DNA from: Biomphalaria glabrata
Lineage: Eukaryota > Mollusca > Gastropoda > Planorbidae
Assembly (NCBI RefSeq): GCF_947242115.1
Contig: NC_074720.1
Location: 26,975,377-27,039,376 of the forward strand
DNA: 64,000 nucleotides
Direction: 5' to 3'
Below, one piece after another: positions 36,918-48,667 of the stretch (its first letter is position 1; each line of letters starts with the position of its first letter). The notes beneath the pieces were generated by a model that saw only the letters and a program-made list of their open reading frames with translations, made no database searches and had not been told where the DNA came from. Both the position numbers and the translations under genes were made by a program.

Positions 36918-39900
36918 ACCCTCTTTAATATGTTGGCCGACTTGGTGCCCCTCTAGAATGTTGGCCGACTTGATGCCCCCTCTAGAATGTTGGCCGACTT
37001 GGTGCCCCCTCTAGAATGTTGGCCGACTTGATGCCCCCTCTAGAATGTTGGCCGACTTGATGCACCCTCTAGAATGTTGGCCGACTTGATGCCCCCTCTA
37101 GAATGTTGGCCGACTTGGTGCCCCCTCTAGAATGTTGGCCGACTTGGTGCCCCCTCTAGAATGTTGGCCGACTTGGTGCCCCCTCTAGAATGTTGGCCGA
37201 CTTGGTGCCCCCTCTAGAATGTTGGCCGACTTGATGCCCCCTCTAGAATGTTGGCCGACTTGGTGCCCCCTCTAGAATGTTGGCCGACTTGATGCCCCCT
37301 CTAGAATGTTGACCGACTTGATGCACCCTCTAGAATGTTGGCCGACTTGGTGCCCCCTCTAGAATGTTGGCCGACTTGATGCCCCCTCTAGAATGTTGGC
37401 CGACTTGATGCACCCTCTAGAATGTTGGCCGACTTGGTGCCCCTCTAGAAAGTTGGCCGACTTGATGCACCCTCTAGAATGTTGGCCGACATGGTGCCCC
37501 TCTAGAATGTTGGCCGACTTGGTGCCCCCTCTAGAATGTTGGCCGACTTGATGCCCCCTCTAGAATGTTGGCCGACTTGGTGCCCCTCTAGAATGTTGGC
37601 CGACTTGATGCCCCCTCTAGAATGTTGGCCGACTTGATGCACCCTCTAGAATGTTGGACGACTTGATGCACCCTCTAGAATGTTGGCCGACTTGGTGCCC
37701 CTCTAGAATGTTGGCCGACTTGATGCCCCCTCTAGAATGTTGGACGACTTGATGCACCCTCTAGAATGTTGGCCGGCTTGATGCACCCTCTAGAATGTTG
37801 GCCGACTTGATGCACCCTCTAGAATGTTGGCCGACTTGATGCACCCTCTAGAATGTTGGCCGACTTGATGCACCCTCTAGAATGTTGGCCGACTTGGTGC
37901 CCCCTCTAGAATGTTGGCCGACTTGATGCCCCCTCTAGAATGTTGGCCGACTTGATGCACCCTCTAGAACGTTGGCCGACTTGGTGTCCCCTCTAGAATG
38001 TTGGCCGACTTGGTAACCCCTCTAGAATGTTGGCCGACTTGGTGCCCCCTCTAGAATGTTGGCCGACTTCATGCACCCTCTAGAATGTTGGCCGACTTGG
38101 TGCCCCCTCTAGAATGTTGGCCGACTTGATACACCCTCTAGAATATTGGCCGACTTGATGCCCCCTCTAGAATGTTGGCCGACTTGGTGCCCCCTCTAGA
38201 ATGTTGGCCGACTTGGTGCCCCCTCTAGAATGTTGGCCGACTTGGTGCCCCCTCTAGAATGTTGGCCGACTTGATGCCCCCTCTAGAATGTTGGCCGACT
38301 TGATGCACCCTCTAGAATGTTGGCCGACTTGATGCCCCCTCTAGAATGTTGGCCGACTTGATGCCCCCTCTAGAATGTTGGCCGACTTGGTGCCCCCTCT
38401 AGAATGTTGGCCGACTTGATGCCCCCTCTAGAATGTTGGCCGACTTGATGCACCCTCTAGAATGTTGGCCGACTTGGTGCCCCCTCTAGAATGTTGGCCG
38501 ACTTGATGCCCCCTCTAGAATGTTGGCCGACTTGATGCACCCTCTAGAATGTTGGCCGACTTGATGCCCCCTCTAGAATGTTGGCCGACTTGATGCCCCC
38601 TCTAGAATGTTGGCCGACTTGGTGCCCCCTCTAGAATGTTGGCCGACTTGATGCACCCTCTAGAATGTTGGCCGACTTGGTGCCCCTCTAGAATGTTGGC
38701 CGACTTGATGCACCCTCTAGAATGTTGGCCGACATGGTGCCCCTCTAGAATGTTGGCCGACTTGGTGCCCCCTCTAGAATGTTGGCCGACTTGATGCCCC
38801 CTCTAGAATGTTGGCCGACTTGGTACCCCTCTAGAATGTTGGCCGACTTGATGCCCCCTCTAGAATGTTGGCCGACTTGATGCACCCTCTAGAATGTTGG
38901 CCGACTTGATGCACCCTCTAGAATGTTGGCCGACTTGGTGCCCCTCTAGAATGTTGGCCGACTTGATGCCCCCTCTAGAATGTTGGACGACTTGATGCAC
39001 CCTCTAGAATGTTGGCCGGCTTGATGCACCCTCTAGAATGTTGGCCGACTTGATGCATCCTCTAGAATGTTGGCCGACTTGATGCACCCTCTAGAATGTT
39101 GGCCGGCTTGATGCACCCTCTAGAATGTTGGCCGACTTGATGCCCCCTCTAGAATGTTGGCCGACTTGATGAACCCTCTAGAATGTTGGCCGACTTGGTG
39201 CCCCCTCTAGAATGTTGGCCGACTTGATGCCCCCTCTAGAATGTTGGCCGACTTGATGCACCCTCTAGAATGTTGGCCGACTTGATGCCCCCTCTAGAAT
39301 GTTGGCCGACTTGATGCCCCCTCTAGAATGTTGGCCGACTTGGTGCCCCCTCTAGAATGTTGGCCGACTTGATGCACCCTCTAGAATGTTGGCCGACTTG
39401 GTGCCCCTCTAGAATGTTGGCCGACTTGATGCACCCTCTAGAATGTTGGCCGACATGGTGCCCCTCTAGAATGTTGGCCGACTTGGTGCCCCCTCTAGAA
39501 TGTTGGCCGACTTGATGCCCCCTCTAGAATGTTGGCCGACTTGGTGCCCCTCTAGAATGTTGGCCGACTTGATGCCCCCTCTAGAATGTTGGCCGACTTG
39601 ATGCACCCTCTAGAATGTTGGCCGACTTGATGCACCCTCTAGAATGTTGGCCGACTTGATGCACCCTCTAGAATGTTGGCCGGCTTGATGCACCCTCTAG
39701 AATGTTGGCCGACTTGATGCACCCTCTAGAATGTTGGCCGACTTGATGCACCCTCTAGAATGTTGGCCGACTTGATGCACCCTCTAGAATGTTGGCCGAC
39801 TTGGTGCCCCCTCTAGAATGTTGGCCGACTTGATACACCCTCTAGAATATTGGCCGACTTGATGCCCCCTCTAGAATGTTGGCCGACTTGGTGCCCCCTC

Positions 39901-42309
39901 TAGAATGTTGGCCGACTTGGTGCCCCCTCTAGAATGTTGGCCGACTTGATGCCCCCTCTAGAATGTTGGCCGACTTGATGCCCCCTCTAGAATGTTGGCC
40001 GACTTGATGCCCCCTCTAGAATGTTGGCCGACTTGATGCCCCCTCTAGAATGTTGGCCGACCTGGTGCCCCTCTAGAATGTAGGCCGACTTGATGCACCC
40101 TCTAGAATGTTGGCCGACTTGGTGCCCCCTCTAGAATGTTGGCCGACTTGGTGCCCCCTCTAGAATGTTGGCCGACTTGATGCCCCCTCTAGAATGTTGG
40201 CCGACTTGACGCACCCTCTAGAATGTTGGCCGACTTGATGCACCCTCTAGAATGTTGGCCGACTTAATGCCCCCTCTAGAATGTTGGCCGACTTGGTGCC
40301 CCCTCTAGAATGTTGGCCGACTTGATGCCCCCTCTAGAATGTTGGCCGACTTGGTGCCCCCTCTAGAATGTTGGCCGACTTTATGCCCCCTCTAGAATGT
40401 TGGCCGACTTGATGCACCCTCTAGAATGTTGGCCGACTTGATGCCCCCTCTAGAATGTTGGCCGACTTGATGCACCCTCTAGAATGTTGGCCGACTTGAT
40501 GCACCCTCTAGAATGTTGGCCGACTTGATGCACCCTCTAGAATGTTGGCCGACTTGATGCCCCCTCTAGAATGTTGGCCGACTTGGTGCCCCCTCTAGAA
40601 TGTTGGCCGACTTGATGCACCCTCTAGAATGTTGGCCGACTTGGTGCCCCTCTAGAATGTTGGCCGACTTGATGCACCCTCTAGAATGTTGGCCGACATG
40701 GTGCCCCTCTAGAATGTTGGCCGACTTGATGCACCCTCTAGAATGTTGGCCGACTTGATGCACCCTCTAGAATGTTGGCCGACTTGGTGCCCCTCTAGAA
40801 TGTTGGCCGACTTGATGCCCCCTCTAGAATGTTGGCCGACTTGATGCACCCTCTAGAATGTTGGCCGACTTGATGCACCCTCTAGAATGTTGGCCGACTT
40901 GATGCCATCTCTAGAATGTTGGCCGACTTGATGCCCCCTCTAGAATGTTGGCCGACTTGGTGCCCCCTCTAGAATGTTGGCCGACTTGGTGCACCCTCTA
41001 GAATGTTGGCCGACTTGGTGCCCCTCTAGAATGTTGGCCGACTTGATGCCCCTCTAGAATGTTTTCCGACTTGGTGCCTCCTCTAAAATGTTGGCGACTT
41101 GGTGCCCCCTCTAGAATGTTGGCCGACTTGGTGCCCCCTCTAGAATGTTGGCCGACTTGATGCACCCTCTAGAATGTTGGCCGACTTGATGCACCCTCTA
41201 GAATGTTGGCCGACTTGGTGCCCCCTCTAGAATGTTGGCCGACTTGATGCCCCCTCTAGAATGTTGGCCGACTTGGTGACCCCTCTAGAATGTTGGCCGA
41301 CTTGGTGCCCCTCTAGAATGTTGGCCGACTTGGTGCCCCCTCTAGAATGTTGGCTGACTTGGTGCCCCCTCTAGAATGTTGGCCGACTTGGTGCCCCCTC
41401 TAGAATGTTGGCCGACTTGGTGCCCCCTCTAGAATGTTGGCCGACTTGGTGCCCCCTCTAGAATTTTGGCCGACTTGATGCACCCTCTAGAGTGTTGGCC
41501 GACTTGATGCACCCTCTAGAATGTTGGCCGACTTGGTGCCCCCTCTAGAATGTTGGCCGACTTGATGCCCCTCTAGAATGTTGGCCGACTTGGTGCCCCC
41601 TCTAGAATGTTGGCCGACTTGATGCACCCTCTAGAATGTTGGCCGACTTGATGCACCCTCTAGAATGTTGGCCGACTTGATGCACCCTCTAGAATGTTGG
41701 CCGACTTGGTGCCCCCTCTAGAATGTTGGCCGACTTGATGCCCCTCTAGAATGTTGGCCGACTTGGTGCCCCCTCTAGAATGTTGGCCGACTTGATGCAC
41801 CCTCTAGAATGTTGGCCGACTTGATGCACCCTCTAGAATGTTGGCCGACTTGATGCACCCTCTAGAATGTTGGCCGACTTGATGCACCCTCTAGAATGTT
41901 GGCCGACTTGGTGCCCCCTCTAGAATGTTGGCCGACTTGATGCCCCCTCTAGAATGTTGGCCGACTTGGTGCCCCCTCTAGAATGTTGGCCGACTTGATG
42001 CCCCTCTAGAATGTTGGCCGACTTGATGCCCCCTCTAGAATGTTGGCCGACTTGATGCCCCCTCTAGAATGTTGGCCGACTTGGTGCCCCCTCTAGAATG
42101 TTGGCCGACTTGGTGCCCCCTCTAGAATGTTGGCCGACTTGGTGCCCCCTCTAGAACGTTGGCCGATTTGATGCACCCTCTAGAATGTTGGCCGACTTGG
42201 TGCCCCCTCTAGAATGTTGGCCGACTTGGTGCCCCCTCTAGACTGTTGGCCGACTTGGTGCCCCCTCTAGAATGTTGGCCGACTTGGTGCCCCCTCTAGA
42301 ATGTTGGCG
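36918..42309. repeat. 29-bp minisatellite, about 187 copies (5.4 kb)
   Basis: Unit tctagaatgttggccgactt followed by g(a/g)tgc(a/c)ccc; some units are 28 bp (one C fewer). Almost every unit keeps the palindrome TCTAGA. Runs of variant units recur in order, for example gacatggtgcccc followed by normal units at about 37490, 38732 and 39453, showing block duplication. It lies in the inferred last intron of gene B. The minus-strand frame at 40566-40763 is an artefact. Confidence 0.97.
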
Positions 42310-42689
42310 GATTATGTGATGGTTGGGGGGTGGGACGATTGCGTCTATTTTCATCAATCAGTGGGTTATCTTTTCTTTTCAAGGAGCACATTGTATGTGC
42401 AATGTAGTTAGAGGTTATAAATTCATGTTAGAATATTTCTCATGTAAAAATATTATTCAAAAGGTCCAAACGGTCAAATATCTAAAGATTGTTCCACCAT
42501 CGTTTTGTTGGCGTCTTATGCTGAGTGAAACAGGCCGACTGCAAACAATCTCGTTGGACATGAAGATACTAGTAGGATCAATACGCCTAAAAGAATATAG
42601 TTACGCCCCTGGTGCCTCGAATGTCAGTCACACTTCAACCTTTTCCCCCCACTGTACTTATTGTACTTAATTTGACCTGCCTTTTTTAG
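42310..42689. other. Unique sequence right of the 29-bp array
   Basis: A 115-codon plus-strand frame (42323-42670) shows no recognisable domain. ttacgcccctgg near 42601 resembles the inner end of a DNA-transposon terminus. Confidence 0.35.
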
Positions 42690-43080
42690 TAAGATAAGAT
42701 AAGATAAGATAATTTTATTGATCCAGTCAAAGGGAAATTCAGTTTGACTACAATTGACAACCTCAGCGTAACTACTGTACAATAACAATATAGATGAAAA
42801 ATTCGAACAACATTCACACACGAAACACATACACATTCACAATCAGCGATTTATGAGTTTAACTTCTATGTACTTCTCGATGACGACAGCTGATCTTGTA
42901 ACACTCTGACCGATAGTGGGATAAAGGAGTTTTTAAATGTTTATGTTTTAGTCCTCGTTCAGATCTTATGTAACAGTAGTTTAATGGGTGCAGGTTGTCT
43001 TTAAGAATCGTGAGTGTTTTGGAAATGCATCTTTCTTGAAAAAGCTTGCCACCGTATGTTCCCAGTTTAGATTAGTAAAC
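42690..43080 (-). mobile_element. LINE 3' end (CR1/L2-like) with TTATC tail
   Basis: The minus strand reads TYGGKLFQERCISKTLTILK, then DNLHPLNYCYIRSERGLKHK, then HLKTPLSHYRSEC. This matches the C-terminal pattern L...RC..K...I..D..HPL......R of CR1/L2/Rex-type LINEs. After the coding part come aatttccctttgactggatc and a (TTATC)n tail (aagataagat on the plus strand, 42690-42712), the usual 3' microsatellite. 5'-truncated near 43080 with some decay. Confidence 0.72.
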
Positions 43081-43259
43081 AGGGTAATATTTTATTTTGC
43101 TTTAATCTATTATATAAATCCACATTTTAAAAGAAATGTTACATTTATATTTACACTTTACTGCTCCGACTTTTTTATCCAAAAATGGATTTGATGAAAC
43201 CTTTTTTAGAATACTAGCGCTCTGTTTGTAAGTCTAAGAGGGAAAATCCGCCATTGTGA

Positions 43260-43800
43260 CTTAGTCCATGCCCTACCCTATAACCTACAACTGATGGACC
43301 TAAGAAATGTTTGTATATTCTCCATACTAGGGTTTGTGGGCCATTTTGATTGAAATATGAAAGAGACACAATTTAAGGGGACTTGTAGAATTTGAGGGCT
43401 AGACAATTTTCTTCGCTATGAGGTAGCGTTGTAACACGGGCCATTTTGTTGATGGATTTGAAAGTGTTCAAGGCGGTATACACATAGACCAACTATTTTA
43501 ACAGTAGCGTAGCATGGGTATCGGTAGAGCTATGCGCTTTTAGAAATCAAGGACAGCCGTTTCATTAGACTATACAATGGCCGAACTGATGGGCCTAAGA
43601 AGTGTTTGTGCATACCTTATAATAGGGGGGTGGGGGGGCCCTTTGTTTGTAGAATGAAAGAGACAAAAAATGACAGAATTTGAGGGCTAGAAAATTGTGT
43701 TGGGGGGGGGATGTTGTAATGCGGGCTATGAGTGTAAGAGTGTTCCGGGCAAACTAAACATATAGAGCAACTATTTAAACCGTAGCGTAGCGTATCAGCT
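43260..43800. repeat. Diverged direct duplication, two copies of about 250 bp
   Basis: Copy 1 (about 43285-43530) and copy 2 (about 43580-43795) share gaatttgagggctaga, tgaaagagacacaa-type text, gtttgt, and end in (ac)agtagcgtagc / accgtagcgtagcg. Divergence is substantial, with G-runs in copy 2. Probably two copies of an old dispersed element; the family is unknown. Confidence 0.6.
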
Positions 43801-44340
43801 AGTGTGTGTGTGTGTAAGAGTGAGATAAAAAAGAGAGAGAGAAAGAGAGAGCACGTATATTATGGCCGTGGCTGGGTGGGTGTGGGGGGGGGGTCGTGGA
43901 TCAAAGTAACTGGTTAGTACTTTAGTACTCACTCGGGGTAGGGATGGAACAAATAGCCCGCACCCCAGTCCAAAAAGTCCGCCACCCCGTTCCACACAGG
44001 GGGCCGCCACCAGTTAGCTGTTAAGCTGGAGTGGCGGTCGTTACATGGAACAGTGACGGTTACAGTATAGGGATATATGAGGTGATCTCCCCATGGTTAG
44101 TGCTGCTCTCGGCCACTTTTAGCGAGTGGACCCAGGATCGGGGGCTGTGCCCTGTGTACGTGGTACGGTCTCTCATGCCGCTACTACTGGGAGCCCTCAG
44201 ACAGGACAGGGGGTTGGACAACAGCATGTTCAGGCCTGGTTGTTGGATAAAAGCCTTTTTAACAATCAACTGGATAATGGCGCCCTCGTAGGCGTCGATT
44301 CCCTACTGGACTTCATTGAAGGTTAGTACTGGGTAGTTCC
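43801..44340. other. GC-rich patch open on both strands, unassigned
   Basis: GC-richer than its surroundings, with open frames on both strands (plus 44031-44291 and 44126-44326; minus 44060-44269 and 43795-44010). There are plausible splice signals both ways: plus acceptor cacttttag at 44121 with donor gttagt at 44322; minus acceptor agcttaacag with donor gtgagt near 43930. Either strand could hold an exon, or neither. No domain is recognised. Confidence 0.25.
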
Positions 44341-44358
44341 TGATAATGTACATTTCAT

Positions 44359-44360
<2 letters not shown>

Positions 44361-44403
<43 letters not shown>
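44361..44403. repeat. (CT)n microsatellite
   Basis: About 21 perfect CT units followed by a short (gt)n. Confidence 0.95.
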
Positions 44404-44411
<8 letters not shown>

Positions 44412-44800
44412 ACACTATATTGTTATTATATTGTTATAATTTTATAGTAACTAAAACATAAAAGATGTACTATTTAGCATTAAAATGCTTGATTTTGTGT
44501 TTTCGGTGTTATAACATCATTTTTACCTTTAAGAATGTAAAAAAATAAACTTTTTAAAAATAATTAAAATAATTATTACCACGGGCCATTTTCTGCTAGC
44601 TTATACTGCCAGTGTGCATCTCATAAAATCTTTAGAATATGAAATTTTTCAAAAAATCTTTTTGCAATGTCTTAGTTGGACCACTACAAATTGATATTAA
44701 ATAGAAAAAATATCTTTCAAGCAGTAATAAAGTGTTGGGGGTCAATGTGTTAAACAGCGCATTGTCTCCGTACTGTTAAATACTTACGCGACCACCTTTT
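44404..44800. other. AT-rich unique sequence
   Basis: On the minus strand a consensus donor (gtaagt) at 44787 follows a possible 19-base exon (44788-44806) whose acceptor falls in the adjoining 47-bp repeat. This would fit an alternative splice form of gene B, but the acceptor tract is purine-rich. Confidence 0.3.
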
Positions 44801-45034
44801 GGGGCTCTGGGGCCGATCTCCTCACGCGTGTAAATGTCTTATCACGTGGGGCTCTGGGGCCGATCTCCTCACGCGTGTAAATGTCTTATCACGTGGGGCT
44901 CTGGGGCCGATCTCCTCACGCGTGTAAATGTCTTATCACGTGGGGCTCTGGGGCCGATCTCCTCACGCGTGTAAATGTCTTATCACGTGGGGCTCTGGGG
45001 CCGATCTCCTCACGCGTGTAAATGTCTTATCACG
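44801..45034. repeat. 47-bp minisatellite, 5 copies
   Basis: ggggctctggggccgatctc then ctcacgcgtgtaaatgtc and ttatcacgt, five nearly perfect copies, GC-rich in an AT-rich setting. Confidence 0.95.
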
Positions 45035-45082
45035 ACAAAATTTAAAAAAAGGTCGAGTCCAATTAAGACAAATCGTTAAATA

Positions 45083-45152
45083 TGTCTCATTCTGTCTCAT
45101 TCTGTCTCATTCTGTCTCATTCTGTCTCATTCTGTCTCATTCTGTCTCATTC
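45083..45152. repeat. 10-bp tandem repeat, 7 copies
   Basis: Seven perfect copies of tgtctcattc. Confidence 0.95.
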
Positions 45153-45250
45153 TAGAAGGCTTGAAACCACGTCGCTACCTGTGGGCAGTTTAGACAAAAA
45201 TCTCGTTGCCACCTCACAGGTCTGATGTCATAACGAGACGTGGCAACTGC

Positions 45251-45388
45251 TTAGCTGGATAGATATGTCTATCTGGATAGATATGTTTAGCTGGATAGAT
45301 ATGTCTATCTGGATAGATATGTTTAGCTGGATAGATATGTTTAGCTGGATAGATATGTTTAGCTGGATAGATATGTCTAGCTGGATAG
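45251..45388. repeat. 18-bp tandem repeat, about 7-8 copies
   Basis: Copies of tagctggatagatatgtt, with tctatctgg variants alternating. Confidence 0.9.
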
Positions 45389-45488
45389 CTGGATGGCCAG
45401 CGTGACGTACGTAAAGCCTAATGACATGTTCTGTTAAAGACTTACAAAAACGTTAAAGTAACTCTGACGGAACATTCGAAACATTGTA

Positions 45489-46255
45489 AAACATTAATAA
45501 TAATTGTATTTATAAAGCGCTGTTATTAAACAAAATGTAGGCTCAAGGCGCTGTAACAAAATTACAAACAAAAACACGAGAGGTAAAATGACAGTTAATC
45601 TAAAAAAGTTTTAAACAGATAGGTCTTAATGTTCTTCTTAAAAGTGGTGTAGCATGTTGTCTGTCTGAGATCAATGGGGAGTGAGTTCCAAACCTTTGGT
45701 CCGTGAACTGAAAAAGCCCGCAGACCGTAGCTTTTGAGGGAGAAACGTGGCACTACTAAAAGCGTTGAGTCCATTGAGCGCAGGGCTCTCTGGGGGACAT
45801 ATGGAGTAATCAGTTCGCTAAGGTATAGGGGCATTTCATTGTTATATATACACTGATGACAAAGTGTGGCGACCTGTAATCGATTCTCGCTTTCACGGGA
45901 AGCCAATGGAGCGTGCCCAAGAGCGTAGTAGCAGAATCTTGTCTAGTTTTTTTTAAGGACTATTCGAGCGGCGTTGTTCTGTATACGTTGCAGCTTGTCT
46001 ATTTTGTCATCTGGTATACCTGCTAGCACGGCGTTGCAGTAGTCAATGCGGGAGAGTATGAATGCCACAGCTAGCGTTTTTGTTGACTCTGTTGTTAAAT
46101 ATGGTCGGATCTGGCCTAATCTGCGCAGCTGCAGATAAAGACCTTTGCAGAGCTGACTTATGTGTGGATCGAAAGATAGTGTTGAGTCGAAGAAAACTCC
46201 AAGATTCCGCACTACATGGACAAAAGGAACATGGCAGTTCGTGATAAAGAGAGAA
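45489..46255 (-). mobile_element. LINE 3' part (L2/CR1-like), end of RT and C-terminus
   Basis: The minus strand encodes RNLGVFFDSTLSFDPHI, SRIDYCNAVLAGIPDDKIDK and LQRIQNNAARIVLKK. After a frame change come RALRSMDSTLLVVPRFSLKS and VHGPKVWNSLPIDLRQ. These are the thumb and C-terminal motifs of L2/CR1-type elements. The 3' UTR has agcgccttgagcctac and gcgctttataaatacaatta and ends in an ATT-type tail (45489-45510). It is two frames that overlap poorly, so it is broken at least once near 45920-45945, and it is 5'-truncated. Confidence 0.85.
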
Positions 46256-46311
46256 TCTGTGCTTTCAACTTTTGAGACATTTTACATACAAACATTTTAC
46301 AAACACAAAAC

Positions 46312-46392
46312 AGCAGCGCCGGACTTAACCATTGTGACCAAGAAGTCAAGGAAAGAGATTAAGTAATCTACTATGTATATTAATGTAAATAG
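46312..46392. mobile_element. Short terminus copy, CAG-GCCGGACTTAACC type
   Basis: gcgccggacttaaccattgt (46316-46335) is a near repeat of gggccatacttaaccattgt starting at 46395. It is probably a fragment of the same hAT family lying just outside the composite element. Confidence 0.5.
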
Positions 46393-47536
46393 CAGGGCCA
46401 TACTTAACCATTGTGGGGCCCTATGCGAAACGGATTTCGCGGGGCCAAGTTTGGTTAGGGAAGCGGACAATAAGTGAAATTTAAGAGTTTGTATTAGAAA
46501 GTAAATTCGTCTATGCATTTTATCCATTCTTAACTACGTACAGAATTACTTTACGAACATTGCGTGTAGCAAAGTCATAGAGTATATCATAATAATTCTG
46601 TTTCCTACATAGATCACGCTTAATAGCAAGAATTACCAATTATTTCAATCTATCTTTGAGAATTGTTGACCTCAAGTAATTCTTCATTAGTTTGAGGCGC
46701 GAGAAGCTTCTTTCACCAGTTATATTTTAAGGACTTTTTCGTATTATTTACGATTTTGGGAGATTTCCAGGAGCTCCTGGTAAATCGACAGGAGGGCGCG
46801 GGAAATCTGTTTTAAGTTATAAAATGGTTTAATTTAACTATTTATACACCTTGAATTAGCGCGGGTCCTATGAAAGTGCGGGTCCTATGAAAGTGAGGGT
46901 CCTATGAATCTATATATATAATTCTCTTCTTTGCTCAAGAGTTTGGACGAGAATAAGAAGTAAAGGAAAGATCACTATTTTATTTCTGCGGATAGAGTTA
47001 TCCCACAAACTTTACGAGCCTTGCGTAAAGCGAAGTCTTACAGTATATAAAGAAAATTTGATTTCCTACATAGATAACGCTCAATAGCAACAGTTAATAA
47101 ATTTTTCAATCTATCTACGAGAATTGTTGAACTAAAGTAATTCTTCATTAGTTTGAGGCGCGAGAAGCTTCTTTCACCAGAGTACACAATTACGGCTAAT
47201 GCATAATGCCATTTTTATTTATCGCCCGTTGGATTGGCGTTTTCCATATTGAATGACACCCCAAAATGGCAAATGTTTGTCTATATATTTCATGAGATTT
47301 GTATGAGTTTTCAAAATATTTTTAATAATTTCTGGAGATTTCCATGACTTTTTCATATATTTTGCAATGTCAGGAGATTTCCAGGAGCTCCTGGTAAATC
47401 AGGCTGCCGCGAGAAATTTGTTATAAGTTATAAAATAGTTTAATTTAATAATTTACACATAGAATAAATCCGGGTCCTATGAAAGTGTTGGGCCCACTGC
47501 GGTCGGATAGGCTGCTGTGGCCTATGGCCGGCCCTG
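46393..47536 (-). mobile_element. Composite hAT element with two hAT dimerisation-domain remnants
   Basis: Starts cagggccatacttaaccatt and ends ggccggccctg; the ends share CAGGGCC. The flanking 8-mers gtaaatag and caaaatag match at 6 of 8 positions, fitting an eroded hAT target duplication. The minus strand carries two versions of the C-terminal hAT dimerisation region. One (about 46540-46715) reads GERSFSRLKLMKNYLRSTIL, one stop, then CRKQNYYDILYDFATRNVRK. The other (about 46995-47175) reads GERSFSRLKLMKNYFSSTIL and LLTVAIERYLCRKSN, then a stop. Each is followed by the same 3' flank (gatttccaggagctcctggt, then gggtcctatgaaagtg). The element therefore arose by tandem duplication, or by insertion of one copy beside another. 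Inactive. Confidence 0.78.
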
Positions 47537-47627
47537 CAAAATAGCGGCGTATGCTACGCCGCCGGTCGACTAGTATAAAATATTGTGTTTGTGGTCGTAG
47601 AAGTAGAGTTAGTAGACCATTACTTAC

Positions 47628-47672
47628 CAAATTTCTTGACAGTATTTTTGTTTGTGGCTTTCTTCCGGTCAC
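47628..47672 (-). CDS. Gene B, 45-bp exon
   Basis: Acceptor with a good pyrimidine tract (tttgtgtttctacttgtcag) and donor gtaagt. In the phase that links the micro-exon at 49857 to the terminal exon at 36289 it encodes C-DRKKATNKNTVKKF, a lysine-rich segment, and ends on the G of a split Glu codon. In phase 0 it would read VTGRKPQTKILSRNL, also open, which an alternative upstream exon would use. Both splice sites are strong, so the exon is more certain than its frame. Confidence 0.6.
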
Positions 47673-48449
47673 CTGACAAGTAGAAACACAAAGGTAGATG
47701 CAAGTAGAGAAACCTTACAAGTGAATTACTAGGTCAGTGAGCTACCAGTACAAAGTAGTCGACATTCAGATGTATAGGATGTTGTAAGTGTTATCCTGAT
47801 TCACCACAGCATCAGGTCGCCAAACTCGCCATCTAACCCTAACCTCTTACCATCACTACTCTTTAGTTTTCAAGTTGGCTGGCATTTAGTTGTTCACTGA
47901 GTAAATATCTACTTACAACATAAAATGTGGCTCATTACAACAACTAGTTATTTTAGAACTTCAAGCAAACGATTTTATAATAAAAAAAAGATTGTTTAAG
48001 AGAGTTTGTGGTTTCAAATAAAACTCATTGGCAGCTACTATGGGTCTTCTGGATTCGCTATTTGGTAAGAAAATCAGGTAAATGTAAAAACGTGGTTCAC
48101 AAATGTCTCAAATATTAGCAGCTCTAAATGGGAAGTAAGCTCTGATGTGTCAAAGATTTCGACCAGACTGACGGAGTGACATAAGCTCGGTAAAAAAAAA
48201 AAAAAAAAAAAATTCCAATAAGTAAATGGAACACAGAAACCACAATCTGATGTAACAAATACAACAGAGGAATATCAAACTGAAATGAACCAATCTAAAC
48301 AAAACAAAATCCATACCCAGTTTCAAAATCTGCAAAGAAACATTACATACATTTGCTTTGGATATTTATTAGTATAATACAAGCAATGGATTCTTCCAAT
48401 CTAATTAATCTTAAATTTAAGGCGTCTTAACGCTACAATAAAGTAATAG
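47673..48449. other. Intronic unique sequence
   Basis: Contains an A19 run at about 48192-48211. No gene is recognised; the minus-strand frame over the poly-A run is an artefact. Confidence 0.45.
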
Positions 48450-48667
48450 TAGTCAAGTATTATTAGTCAGGTATTATTAGTCAGGTATTATTAGTCAAGT
48501 ATTATTAGTCAGGTATTATTAGTGAAGTATTATTAGTCAGGTATTATTAGTCAAGTAATATTAGTCAAGTATTATTAGTCAGGTATTATTAGTCAAGTAT
48601 TATTAGTCAAGTATTATTAGTGAAGTATTATTAATCAAGTATTATTAGTCAAGTATTATTAGTCAAG
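48450..48667. repeat. 14-bp minisatellite, about 15 copies
   Basis: Copies of tattattagtcaag with agtcagg and agtgaag variants. Confidence 0.93.

Noticed and set aside
1-42309. CRISPR arrays
   Set aside because: The arrays are direct head-to-tail tandem repeats with no unique spacers, in a eukaryotic setting.
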